A stretch of 64,000 nt of DNA from JAITVB01 sp031553805 (GCA_031553805.1 JAVBLC010000013.1:1-64000), one strand, 5' to 3'. Shown: positions 7,962 to 15,945, counted from the stretch's first letter. A program made the numbers and translations. The notes: generated from the letters alone by a model not told the origin.

Positions 7962-8342
7962 ATATACATAAATACAGATAACGGGTTATACGAGGGTGTA
8001 AAGTCACTAAAAACAAGGGTGTTTTTACCTCGGAAAAGCCCTCCAAAAGCTGGTTTAATTGGCCTATACCCGCATCCGGCGAAAGTGGACCATGCCGGTC
8101 AACAACTGGGGCCAGACGGCTCAGCAACTGGCTATTATCTTCGGCGACCGCTTCCGACTGCTCTGAAAAATGGCCCCAAAATGAACACGTTCTTTGAATT
8201 TTACTAACTTAGCGGGGCGATCCCGCCCGAGATAATCCTGAAGGTCTCAGGCGGATCGCCCCGAAAATAACTACTGACACAGTTCAGTTTACGCTCCCGA
8301 GGGGGGGGCGTATTTTCGTCTTTTGAATTCCTGGTTATACTA
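7962..8342. other. Gap between ATPase gene and HEPN-like bicistron
   Basis: This 381-bp interval separates convergent transcription units. It holds the IS256 transposase tail and, at 8213-8263, a long imperfect hairpin that could also serve as a bidirectional terminator. A run of eight Gs is centred near 8303. Nothing else was recognised. Confidence 0.5.
8059..8290 (+). pseudogene. IS256-family transposase remnant
   Basis: Codons 8059-8166 read LAYTRIRRKWTMPVNNWGQ and then QQLAIIFGDRFRLL before a TGA. This is the conserved C-terminal tail of mutator/IS256-type transposases (KWTMPIRNW followed by an LAI.F...RL ending). An upstream in-frame stop at 8056 shows that the rest is gone. Downstream, CGGGGCGATC (8213-) and its complement ending at 8263 form a large imperfect inverted repeat, and a TGACACAG sequence near 8276 could be the terminal inverted repeat. 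No left end was found. Confidence 0.65.
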
Positions 8343-9197
8343 CTATCTGTATTTATCGTAATAGGATTCCTCGAATATTTTATCTTTATATTTTGCCTCT
8401 AGTTCTTCGATGGACTGGATATCTTTCATTATATCAAAGAAGAGATGTTGGTCGTTATCTAGCTCCAGATAAAGCATAGTCATAGCGCCTGTTTGTGTGG
8501 TAAATACAAGACAATCGCTCAATAATCGTAAATAGTGGCTTCTGTCCGATTTATTTCTCTCTTCATCCGAACGACTATTTCGTTCTTCAATAATTTGTAT
8601 TCCTATCTCATCTCCGTGCGCAACATGACTGCTCATACGATAGCCATGACTCAATGCTGTAATATTTTCCCAAGGGGTTCCCTTTCGTTCGGATGCTATG
8701 TAGTTTATTATTTCAGTAAACGACCACCGTTTTTCAACCTCTTGGCGTTTCTTCCGAGGCCACTTTTCGCTTAATTCAACTTCTAAGTGCTCAGGAAGCA
8801 ACAAAGGCATATAGGCGACTCTATGTACCTCACTCTCTCCAAATATTTTCAGATTTTTTTTAGCCTGTTCAGACATTTTTATCGAGTTGATCTCTGCCAA
8901 ACTAATCCAAAACTCATCTAGTCTTTTGGACCGATCATCATCAGAAGCAGTTGTTATATATAGCAACTTCACAAAAGTCTCCATTGCAGATCGTAACACA
9001 ATCTCAGCATCCCATATTCTGTAACTACTAGTCAATTCTACAACTGTCTCTAGCCTTTGCATAATAAATGTAACTATAGGGATAATGGGCTGAGCTGCAA
9101 CAAGATGATCCTTAACTATTCCAAACAATAATATATTACTGCCATTGAGGAGTTCGAGATACTTTTCTTCTATTGCTATTTTGTCTTCTTCCCACAT
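8343..9197 (-). CDS. DUF5677-like, predicted HEPN-fold protein
   Basis: A 284-residue, mostly helical protein. The segment VLRSAMETFVKLLYI (68-82) resembles the LRS-x-E helix of DUF5677-type proteins. Residues 187-194 read RMSSHVAH, giving an R-x3-H / R-x6-H arrangement of the sort seen in HEPN domains. It is the second gene of a bicistron, starting 5 bp after the stop of the HEPN-like gene at 9203, so the two are probably co-translated. The function is unknown; abortive-infection or toxin-type activity is an inference from the fold and the island context. Confidence 0.55.
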   Translation of the reverse strand: MWEEDKIAIEEKYLELLNGSNILLFGIVKDHLVAAQPIIPIVTFIMQRLETVVELTSSYRIWDAEIVLRSAMETFVKLLYITTASDDDRSKRLDEFWISLAEINSIKMSEQAKKNLKIFGESEVHRVAYMPLLLPEHLEVELSEKWPRKKRQEVEKRWSFTEIINYIASERKGTPWENITALSHGYRMSSHVAHGDEIGIQIIEERNSRSDEERNKSDRSHYLRLLSDCLVFTTQTGAMTMLYLELDNDQHLFFDIMKDIQSIEELEAKYKDKIFEESYYDKYR

Positions 9198-9202
9198 ATA
9201 TT

Positions 9203-10030
9203 CTACTGAGTCATCTGGATATTATTGATTATTTTATCTATAACGGATTCTTCAATTTCTGTTTCGCCAGCTATATTTTGTAATAAGACCAGAACAAACT
9301 TTCGCCTCCTCTCTGAGTCATATGAAATAAATCTGATTTTACTATTGGGTAATATTTCAAAATGCCGAATAATCAATTCACTATAGTATCTTATACTATT
9401 GAGTTTCTCAATGACATACAAGTCAATCTCGCTAACAAAATCTTGTGTCGCTCTTATTAATGACGCTGTCTCTTTAAATGTAAAGTCGCCTTTCGTTTCC
9501 CAAGTCTTTTTCAGTTCTTCTATCTCTAATCCTGAAAATCGTTTTTTCAACTCGTCTGAATGTTCTCTTAAATAGGCAAGACTAGCACCTCGTATCTCGT
9601 TGTCTACATCATAATGAAATTCATAATTACGCCAAGTTATCAACACTTCCATTAGGCCTATAAGAATTGGGTCAACCTGGATTTCATCAGCAACATAAGT
9701 GGTTTTTTTGTAAATTGACTGTCCCGCTTTTGAATAAAGTTCTGTAAATTTTTCAGATTCCAATAATTTTGGTTTCCTATTTAATGTTGTTAGATACATC
9801 TCTAATGATTCGACCGCCGAACCTAGAAACGATTTTAATACGAAAACTCGAGCTCTATCTGCAGAACTTTTTGCATCTTTAGGATTCCATGAGGTGCTGA
9901 AATCCTCCGGCTTCTCAGTTATCTTGCCTGAATAGATTCCATCTAATCCTACGAGAGTAGTAATCAACAAATGATTTGCTTGTCCAAATCTTTTCTTAAA
10001 TTCTTTTTTTGCAGGAGATGATTTCATCAA
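9203..10030 (-). CDS. Predicted HEPN-domain protein
   Basis: A 275-residue helical protein of no family I can name. Residues 134-139 read RNYEFH within LITWRNYEFHYDVDNE, an exact match to the R[N/D]x3H signature of HEPN ribonucleases such as anticodon nucleases and toxins. The downstream part is charged and helical. It is the first gene of a two-gene operon with the DUF5677-like gene. A tRNA-like cloverleaf ends 16 nt before its ATG on the same strand, which makes RNA-based control or a tRNA-related target plausible (inference). Confidence 0.6.
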   Translation of the reverse strand: MMKSSPAKKEFKKRFGQANHLLITTLVGLDGIYSGKITEKPEDFSTSWNPKDAKSSADRARVFVLKSFLGSAVESLEMYLTTLNRKPKLLESEKFTELYSKAGQSIYKKTTYVADEIQVDPILIGLMEVLITWRNYEFHYDVDNEIRGASLAYLREHSDELKKRFSGLEIEELKKTWETKGDFTFKETASLIRATQDFVSEIDLYVIEKLNSIRYYSELIIRHFEILPNSKIRFISYDSERRRKFVLVLLQNIAGETEIEESVIDKIINNIQMTQ

Positions 10031-10045
10031 AAATATTTTATGTAG

Positions 10046-10132
10046 CGTGTCTAGCAGAATCGAACTGCACTCTTCCTTTGAAAGAAACCTAATGGTTTTT
10101 TAAAGGGAAGCGCCCCATTGGCCATAGACACA
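10046..10132 (-). ncRNA. tRNA-like cloverleaf in the leader of the HEPN operon
   Basis: Read on the minus strand, 10131-10125 (GTGTCTA) pairs perfectly with 10053-10047 (TAGACAC) as a 7-bp acceptor-like stem. A T-arm follows the tRNA consensus: GCAG (10068-10065), loop TTCGATT, CTGC (10057-10054). A short D-like arm is GCC (10122-10120) with GGC (10114-10112). The anticodon arm is abnormal: CTTCC (10110-10106) pairs with GGAAG (10076-10072), but the interior holds about 29 nt including the hairpin AAACC-ATTA-GGTTT instead of a 7-nt loop. It may be a decayed tRNA gene or a functional tRNA mimic. Confidence 0.55.
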
Positions 10133-10173
10133 TGAAATATTAGATTATCACAATGAAACCGTATTGCATATAA

Positions 10174-11481
10174 TTACATATTTTCCAATGATAACCCCTT
10201 AAACTCAACCAAATATTTCGCTAACTCTTTTACAGTGGCTGCTTTTGACCTCAATATGGACAGGTCTATTTTGTTCGGATTGCGTTTAACTTCGGCGACA
10301 ATGGCAGTTTTGTCGAGATCGTTGAGGGCGATGATGTCGATCTCATTCTCACCTTTGTTATCCCAATAGCTGCCGATGCTTGTTATCCGTTCTGTCTCGG
10401 CGGTCTTTTCCCGGAAATATCGTTCGAGGATCAGGCCGCTGTACTGCTCGTAATTCTTATCGATGATTTCACGCAGCAGATCGTATTTGCCCATCTCGAT
10501 AACTGACTGATTCGGGTATATGAATCGGAACCAGAAACGCAAATAGTTGTCGTTCAGTGTCCACCGGGCTTTTCGGCTTTCCGGTTTGGCAAACATCGGC
10601 TTATTACGGGTAATTAATGAGTATTCCTTCTCCAGGTTTGCCAGGTAAGCTCCTGTATTTTTGCCGATTATAGAATCTATTTCGCTCTGTGTTGTTTTGC
10701 CCGATGCTATCAGTTGAAGTATGGAAAAGTATGTGCCGTATTCCTTGCCAAACTCGGACACCAACAGGTCTTTGCCTTCGCCCAAAAACGGAGAATCCTG
10801 ACGGCACACCATATCCAGCATCTTATCCTTTGTAACCGCGTCGGCCTCCATAAGCAGGTCGATGTATTTCGGTACTCCGCCGGTCAGCATATAAAGGCAC
10901 AATAAATCTTCCGAGGTATAGCCGGGATTGAAGTCGTTGAGGATTTCTTTTATGACACTTACGGCAAAAGGCTGAAGCACGATTTTCGATGTCAGGCGAC
11001 CGAACAAAGGTTCTTTCCTGTTCTCGAAGATTTTCATCATCATGGAGTAGATAGAACCGCAGGCAATGAAGCTAATCTTCGCCTTGTCGTTGTATCGATC
11101 CCAAAGGTTTTGTATGTCACTGAATATGGATGAATTCACATTATCGAATTCCTGGAACTCATCTATTATAAGGGTGTAACGCTCCTTTGTCGAGAAAATC
11201 AATAACTGTTCAAAAAGATCCTTGAATTGGGTGATGTTGCCGAATATTTGCAAGCCCAATACATCCTGGGCATCTTTCTGGAACTGAGTGCAGAGCAATG
11301 CCTCGCTTTTGCGGGAAACAAACAGATATAGGTATTTATTTCCCTTGATTGATTCAAGCAACAGGGATGTCTTGCCGATACGACGCCGACCCACCATAAC
11401 AGTAAAGACGGCACTCTTTTCAGACTGCTTCCGGTTGCGCTCCAACAACTCTATCTCACTTTTCCTATCGTAGAATCTCAT
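10174..11481 (-). CDS. AAA ATPase with C-terminal DUF234 nuclease-like domain
   Basis: A 435-residue protein of the ATPase/DUF234 family common in Bacteroidetes and archaea. Walker A is GRRRIGKTS (31-39) and Walker B ends in IIDEF (105-109, D107/E108). A winged-helix segment follows (around GKTTQSEIDSIIGKNTGAY). The C-terminal region has NEIDIIALND followed by AIVAEVKR, the D-x(n)-E-x-K pattern of PD-(D/E)xK nucleases. Substrate and role are not established; such proteins are frequent in accessory regions. The G+C content appears somewhat higher than in the HEPN genes beside it. Confidence 0.85.
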   Translation of the reverse strand: MRFYDRKSEIELLERNRKQSEKSAVFTVMVGRRRIGKTSLLLESIKGNKYLYLFVSRKSEALLCTQFQKDAQDVLGLQIFGNITQFKDLFEQLLIFSTKERYTLIIDEFQEFDNVNSSIFSDIQNLWDRYNDKAKISFIACGSIYSMMMKIFENRKEPLFGRLTSKIVLQPFAVSVIKEILNDFNPGYTSEDLLCLYMLTGGVPKYIDLLMEADAVTKDKMLDMVCRQDSPFLGEGKDLLVSEFGKEYGTYFSILQLIASGKTTQSEIDSIIGKNTGAYLANLEKEYSLITRNKPMFAKPESRKARWTLNDNYLRFWFRFIYPNQSVIEMGKYDLLREIIDKNYEQYSGLILERYFREKTAETERITSIGSYWDNKGENEIDIIALNDLDKTAIVAEVKRNPNKIDLSILRSKAATVKELAKYLVEFKGLSLENM

Positions 11482-11594
11482 ACCAATATTAACTTAATGG
11501 GAATTATCTTAACGATCATTACAAAGATAGGGCGTATTTATGATAATACCAAAAATATAATAACCCAGATTGATTTTCCAACGGTTTTTATAAG

Positions 11595-11602
11595 TATCTT
11601 TG
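11595..11602 (+). promoter_or_regulatory. Bacteroidetes -7 box of the orphan transcript
   Basis: The sequence TATCTTTG matches the TAnnTTTG -7 consensus exactly. No good -33 TTTG was found at the usual spacing, so confidence is limited. It would drive the unit ending in the terminator at 11804-11836. Confidence 0.45.
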
Positions 11603-11840
11603 TTCAGTAATCGAACCGGACACAAAGGGTCAAAACAGTGCCAAAAGCCGACTTACAGATTGTAAGCAGAAGGGTGCAAAACGACCAGTTGAAATTCGTG
11701 GGACTTACGAGAATCCGATAGTGTATCAAATTGATATAGCGCCACATAAAACCATAGGTTCGTTTCTTGGTGGCACCACTTTAGAAGAGTAGCAAAACAA
11801 AGCAAATCCCTGAAACATAGACTGTTTCAGGGATTTTTCT
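11603..11840 (+). ncRNA. Candidate small RNA or short-ORF transcript
   Basis: Promoter-like and terminator signals bracket about 230 nt. One frame stays open from 11576 to a TAG at 11791-11793, immediately before the terminator, ending in HKTIGSFLGGTTLEE, but it has no ATG. The unit could therefore be a small RNA, a remnant of a gene end, or a peptide with a non-ATG start. I recognise no family. Confidence 0.3.
11804..11838 (+). terminator. Rho-independent terminator
   Basis: A perfect 14-bp stem: AAATCCCTGAAACA (11804-11817) and its complement (11823-11836), with loop TAGAC and T-runs on both ends. It can work in either direction. It follows the orphan unit starting near 11603. Confidence 0.85.
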
Positions 11841-12002
11841 TTTGGGGGCACACCCCTCAGAAGTGCAGAAAATGGCCGTTTTAGGCATAATTCACTTTGT
11901 TAATTCGTATGCTTTTTTTCTGGCGAAAAAAATGCAAACGGAATGGTCATTAATGTGCTGAATTGCTGTGTTTTGCCTGCCGACAAACTCGTTTCATTTC
12001 CT

Positions 12003-12010
12003 TAATTTTG
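12003..12010 (+). promoter_or_regulatory. -7 box before a 16-codon frame
   Basis: TAATTTTG fits TAnnTTTG. It lies 21 nt upstream of the ATG at 12032. No clear -33 element at the standard distance. Confidence 0.35.
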
Positions 12011-12031
12011 TAACATTAAAAAAGAGGTATT

Positions 12032-12082
12032 ATGAAGCAAGAAATGATGAATGTTCTGTTTTACATCATTAAGGTTGTTTAA
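12032..12082 (+). CDS. Possible 16-residue peptide
   Basis: ATG at 12032 begins a short frame encoding MKQEMMNVLFYIIKVV, stopping at TAA 12080-12082. A purine-rich AAAGAGG sits a few bases upstream of the ATG, unusual in this phylum where ribosome binding sites are weak, and a -7-like box lies 21 nt further upstream. The peptide is basic at the N-terminus and hydrophobic afterwards, as in small membrane or leader peptides. No family can be named. Confidence 0.3.
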   Translation: MKQEMMNVLFYIIKVV

Positions 12083-12161
12083 TAATCTTAACTCTTTGTG
12101 CAGGCTAAGTTAGGAAATCCACATCGCCCCGCATTATTTTTTTTTTGAATGACCCGGTCGG

Positions 12162-13682
12162 TTATTTCGCATTCAGTTCGAGCACATAAAACGGATTGCG
12201 GTACATTTCAATCAGCGCGGCGTCTTTTGCGCCGTCCAATTGGCGCGAGGCGGGATGGCGGCGGCTCACGTCGACCGGCGTACCATCGGCGTGGCGGCTG
12301 TTGTATTCCCACATCCGCACCTTCGACAGATCGCCCTCGAGCGGCCCCCACCCTTCCGGGATAACATTCTCCACCACACAGTCGATCAGTACCGTTTCGG
12401 CCGCAGGATAGGTGGCGTTTGACGGTGCACGGCCCAGGATCGCCCGGTCGCCCTGGCCATCGAAGCGGCAATCAACGAAAACATAGCCGTGGTTCTTCTC
12501 GGTGTTGCGCGGACGGGTGATGTAGGCGCCGCTGACGATCGTACAACCGCGAAAAAACGCGGGGCCGCGTCCCATCACGGTGTCGCCGATGCCGATGATC
12601 TTGCAATTTTCGAAATAGGTGGGGCCGTTGACCTGCAAGGCATCGCCCGAGCCGTCGATCGTCACGTTGTAGACCTTGTTGTCAACGCCCATGATGAGCA
12701 ACGCCTCGGCCTGCCCATAGCGGTCGGTACGCAGGGTGAGGTTCATCAGCGTGACCCCATAGCCGTTGTCGCACATGAACGACGCCCGGCGCGAGGGGAA
12801 CGTGCCGACACATTCGTTGGTCTTCACCTCCCACGGGTGGGGGTTGAAGACTTCGCAGTTGGGGTAATGGACCAATACCCCCTCGCGGCTTTCGCCCTCG
12901 ATCGTCACGTAGCGTTTATTGCGGAAATAGACGATCTCTTCGTAGTCGCCATTGCGGATGAAGATATGCCAGCGACCGACCGATCCGGTATCCTCAGCCG
13001 TCTGTTGCAACACCGCCGGAGTAAAGTCGGGAATATAATCCAGCGCACCCTGCACAGTGTTGAAATCGCCCTTGCCGTCGGCACTGACGACGATCTGTCG
13101 GCCGGCGACCGAAGCCTTGGACTTGGTCGAGAAGCGCCAGGGATTTTGGGTGGTGAAGCCGCGGAAACCCGGGACGGCGATCGCGCCGTCATCGATCGTC
13201 ACGTAGTAACTTTTACCATACTCCAGCAGGTTGTTGTGGAGGTAGATCGTGGCCGTGTTGCCGTGGACGATGACAGGGTAAAAATGAAAACCGTCCGTGA
13301 AATGACCGATGATGTTGAGTTGGTAGCGGGCCGTGTCGCGTCCGTTGGTGCCCGATGGGGTGCCAGGCTCGGTGTTGGCATTGGTAAAATCGGTCGCTTT
13401 GTACTGATAGGGAACCTTCGTGTAATCTGCAGCGGGATTTTTGCGGCTCTCAGTCGGGCCGGCGGGAATGCTCAGGTCGAGGCAGTCGACCAACCGGTTG
13501 GTACCTTGTTCGAAGACTTTGATAAGTCCTTTAGCACCGACCACAGGCTGACTGTCGAACGTGAGGACGAGGTGGGTGTCGATGTTAACGCCTGCGGTGT
13601 TTGGGGCCGGAAACAGGACGGTTTGCGCCGATGCGGCTGTCACACAGGCGACGAGGGTGGCCAAAAGGAAAAACTTTTTCAT
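12162..13682 (-). CDS. Secreted pectinesterase-like (CE8 fold) protein
   Basis: Starts at ATG 13680-13682 (MKKFFLLATLVACVTAASA, a signal peptide); an upstream in-frame start would bury the signal. A bacterial Ig-like domain (about residues 22-100) precedes a right-handed beta-helix with pectinesterase motifs. DGSGDALQV aligns with the acid/base Asp block and GIGDTVMG with the nucleophile Asp block, and an Arg is kept in ILGRAP. The Gln before the first Asp and the Trp of the usual LGRPW motif appear replaced. Pectin or another methyl-esterified glycan is the likely substrate. It follows the SusC/SusD genes but is separated from them by a terminator. Confidence 0.85.
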   Translation of the reverse strand: MKKFFLLATLVACVTAASAQTVLFPAPNTAGVNIDTHLVLTFDSQPVVGAKGLIKVFEQGTNRLVDCLDLSIPAGPTESRKNPAADYTKVPYQYKATDFTNANTEPGTPSGTNGRDTARYQLNIIGHFTDGFHFYPVIVHGNTATIYLHNNLLEYGKSYYVTIDDGAIAVPGFRGFTTQNPWRFSTKSKASVAGRQIVVSADGKGDFNTVQGALDYIPDFTPAVLQQTAEDTGSVGRWHIFIRNGDYEEIVYFRNKRYVTIEGESREGVLVHYPNCEVFNPHPWEVKTNECVGTFPSRRASFMCDNGYGVTLMNLTLRTDRYGQAEALLIMGVDNKVYNVTIDGSGDALQVNGPTYFENCKIIGIGDTVMGRGPAFFRGCTIVSGAYITRPRNTEKNHGYVFVDCRFDGQGDRAILGRAPSNATYPAAETVLIDCVVENVIPEGWGPLEGDLSKVRMWEYNSRHADGTPVDVSRRHPASRQLDGAKDAALIEMYRNPFYVLELNAK

Positions 13683-13718
13683 AGGGGTTAGGGGTTCGTT
13701 CAACGCAAAATCAAGGGA

Positions 13719-13752
13719 GGTGTCTCCCGGCATCCGGGGTTTTAACTTTGCT
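13719..13752. repeat. Dispersed palindromic repeat copy
   Basis: Reads GGTGTCTCCCGGCATCCGGG followed by GTTTTAACTTTGCT, in the gap between the pectinesterase-like gene and the SusD terminator. An adjacent GCAAAATCAAGGG is similar to the reverse arm found in other copies. Confidence 0.6.
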
Positions 13753-13795
13753 CGAGCGAAGATAGGAAAAAATGTGCTACGATGTACTTAACGAA

Positions 13796-13828
13796 AAAGA
13801 AGGCTGTCCTCACGGGACAGCCTTCTTT
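13796..13828 (-). terminator. Terminator after susD-like gene
   Basis: A 14-bp perfect stem: AAAGAAGGCTGTCC (13796-13809) with its complement at 13815-13828 and loop TCACG. Read on the minus strand it ends in a T-run, just past the SusD stop codon at 13881. It implies that the pectinesterase-like gene needs its own promoter or read-through. Confidence 0.88.
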
Positions 13829-13880
13829 ATTGACAGACCGGTTTAAGCACATGACGTCCTTACACCGGGATGATGCCGGG

Positions 13881-15926
13881 TTATTGCTGGGGCAAACCGT
13901 AACCGTTGACGATCTTGCCTTTCGACATACTGAGCGTTTCAGAAGGAATCGGCCAGTAGTAGATCGGCGGGGTGGTCGACGAAGAGATCCCCGAAAGAAT
14001 GTTGTCTTTATAGGTGGTTTCAAACTGAACGATCAGGCTACCCCAAGCTTCAGCCTTATATCCGTCAGCTTTCAAAGCCGCAGCTTCAGCACCGTTGGGA
14101 TCGATATAGGTAAACAGCCCCTTGATTGCCAGGTTGTGATCTGTGCCAACGATCTTGCTGGCTACCGAGGTATTACTGTAATCGTATTGACCGCGCCAGC
14201 CGGGATACAGGGCCGGATTGCTGGGGTCGGTGGAGTCATAGGTCAGCGAGTTTGCCAACTTGACGCTTTTGGTATAGACCGTGCTCGAGATCGTGTTGCC
14301 ATTGGCAAACGTATAGTAGCCTTTGGTTTTCAGGCCGGCCATCATGTCGTTCATAGCCGCCTGAACTGCGAGAGCTCTTTCGACAAATTTACCCGAACGG
14401 ATCATATCCCAACGGATCTGGCCTTCACCCACCAGTTCGAACTTGCGTTCGCGCCACACGGCGTCTTTCAGGGCTTCCCCGGTCAGTCCGCTGATGTTGT
14501 GGGTATTGTTGCCAAAAGCACGTTCACGGATCTTGTTAACAAGAGCGATCGCCTCGGCGTCTTTGCCCAATTCGGCTTTGACTTCAGCCTGCATCAACAT
14601 CAGGTCGGCCACGCGCATCAACTCCCAGTTGATCCCGGTCTGGCGTTGCGAGGTAACATACGGCGGATTCATCCGGTTCGGGTCCCATTTGTTGATCGAG
14701 ATACCGCCGGTAACCATGTTGCCGGGGGTGAACGGGATCAACATTTCGTTGCCCACACCGTCGCTACCGGTAACCACAGCCGTAACGTCACGGCGCTTGT
14801 CGCCTTCTTCCCATTCCCCATAGTAGAACGAGGGAATGACACGGATAGCTGCAAACACTTTGGGAGGCGCAGCACCGCTACCGCCACCTTTCGACGGACG
14901 GCCGAAAGCATACCCGAATTCATTGACTTGCGCACCGCTAGCCGTCGCACCCTGCATGATGCCGGCTTCGAGGATAGATTCCGGGCTTACTTCCAGATCG
15001 TGCAGATACTGGAAATGGCGCTGGAACGGGTTGTTGGCATAACTTCTCGTATCGGCGGTGATCAGCCGGGCGGTTCCCAGATTGTTCAACGCGGCTGCGA
15101 AATAGGTTTCGGCAGTTTGGTAATAGGTCAGGTAGTCCGTCCGACGCGCATAGATGGCCTTAAACTCTTCCGAACCTTTCTTGGTGAATTGCACACTGCC
15201 ATAGAGGCCGTCCACATCGGTACGGATGGTCTGGTAGCCGCCTGCGAAGAGGGCAGCCTGCCCGATCAGCACATTGGCATATGTTCTCGACATGCGTTCG
15301 GCGGTGATGCCGTTCTCGCCCAGGTAATACATGAAAGGCTCTACGGCCTTAACCGAAGCGATGATGTGGTCGAAAATATCGAAACGCGACGTGAGTTCGT
15401 ACTCATTGACATACGTGTTTTCGTAGCCGTAAGGCACATCCCCGTAGTGGCGGACCAGGTCCATATAACACAGCGCACGCAGCACCACGGCTTCGCCGTG
15501 CAGCTGGGTCCAGTCGGTAGGCCGGCCAGCGGCTACGTCATTCTGATATTCGGATCTCGCTTCGATCAGCGCTGCCACCTTGGCCGCACGGGCAAGGGTG
15601 GCGTAGATGTTGTTGAACGTACCCGAAGCGGAGTTAACGGTCAGCTGCTGCGGTTTCAGACGGGCATTGGCGTTGTTGGCCGAGCCTTGTTCCGGGTAAT
15701 ATTCCGTATCCGAACCAACCGGGTCGTTCCAGGCATAGGCCCCCATCAAACAACTCTGGCGATAGTTCGCATAGGCCCACGACAACACCTTACGCGTTTC
15801 CGCCAGGGTCGAGGTCACAAATTCATCATCCGTATTTTCGGGAGACGAAGTATTCAGGTAATCGCTGCAACTTGCCAGAGAACAGGTCAGCGCGATTACG
15901 GCTATGTATTTTAATAGATATTTCAT
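13881..15926 (-). CDS. SusD/RagB-family nutrient-binding lipoprotein
   Basis: A 681-residue SusD-like outer-membrane lipoprotein. The signal peptide ends in the lipobox LASC with Cys20, followed by SDYLNTSSPENTDDEFV, typical of RagB/SusD. TPR-rich helical segments and the C-terminal region (ELVGEGQIRWDMIRSGKF) match the family. It caps the SusC-like transporter, encoded 19 bp upstream, to capture glycan fragments at the cell surface. The pectinesterase-like neighbour suggests a pectic ligand, which is an inference. Confidence 0.93.
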   Translation of the reverse strand: MKYLLKYIAVIALTCSLASCSDYLNTSSPENTDDEFVTSTLAETRKVLSWAYANYRQSCLMGAYAWNDPVGSDTEYYPEQGSANNANARLKPQQLTVNSASGTFNNIYATLARAAKVAALIEARSEYQNDVAAGRPTDWTQLHGEAVVLRALCYMDLVRHYGDVPYGYENTYVNEYELTSRFDIFDHIIASVKAVEPFMYYLGENGITAERMSRTYANVLIGQAALFAGGYQTIRTDVDGLYGSVQFTKKGSEEFKAIYARRTDYLTYYQTAETYFAAALNNLGTARLITADTRSYANNPFQRHFQYLHDLEVSPESILEAGIMQGATASGAQVNEFGYAFGRPSKGGGSGAAPPKVFAAIRVIPSFYYGEWEEGDKRRDVTAVVTGSDGVGNEMLIPFTPGNMVTGGISINKWDPNRMNPPYVTSQRQTGINWELMRVADLMLMQAEVKAELGKDAEAIALVNKIRERAFGNNTHNISGLTGEALKDAVWRERKFELVGEGQIRWDMIRSGKFVERALAVQAAMNDMMAGLKTKGYYTFANGNTISSTVYTKSVKLANSLTYDSTDPSNPALYPGWRGQYDYSNTSVASKIVGTDHNLAIKGLFTYIDPNGAEAAALKADGYKAEAWGSLIVQFETTYKDNILSGISSSTTPPIYYWPIPSETLSMSKGKIVNGYGLPQQ

Positions 15927-15945
15927 TGAAACTCGTTTTAACGGA

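Larger units (their letters stand above)
2100..12150. mobile_element. Integrated element carrying a defence-type gene set (boundaries approximate)
   Basis: Between the VOC gene ending at 2099 and the pectinesterase-like gene ending at 12162, base composition drops visibly compared with the G+C-rich flanks. The gene content is that of an integrative element: a tyrosine recombinase at the left edge, two excisionase-type HTH genes, a cytosine methyltransferase, Vsr, a GHKL ATPase, an IS256 remnant, two HEPN-like genes and an AAA ATPase. No mobilisation or conjugation gene was seen, so it would be an integrative, non-self-transferring element or a decayed one. I could not find a convincing direct repeat defining attL and attR, so both ends are estimates. 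Confidence 0.6.
11482..12161. other. Right-hand non-coding part of the element
   Basis: This 680-bp stretch has no long gene. It contains a TATCTTTG -7 box (11595-11602) followed about 200 bp later by a strong terminator (11804-11836), which outlines a short orphan transcription unit, then a second -7-like box (12003-12010) in front of a 16-codon frame. The inverted repeat TATCAA-A-TTGATA lies near 11724-11736. The right attachment site of the element probably lies here but was not identified. Confidence 0.5.

Noticed and set aside
8207..8290. The hairpin after the IS256 tail read as a CRISPR-like repeat
   Set aside because: There is a single inverted repeat and no regularly spaced direct repeats; no cas genes are present.
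10046..10132. An ordinary tRNA gene
   Set aside because: The acceptor and T-arms fit, but no 7-nt anticodon loop can be drawn, the D-arm is only 3 bp with a 5-nt loop, and the T-stem is 4 bp. It is kept only as a tRNA-like structure.
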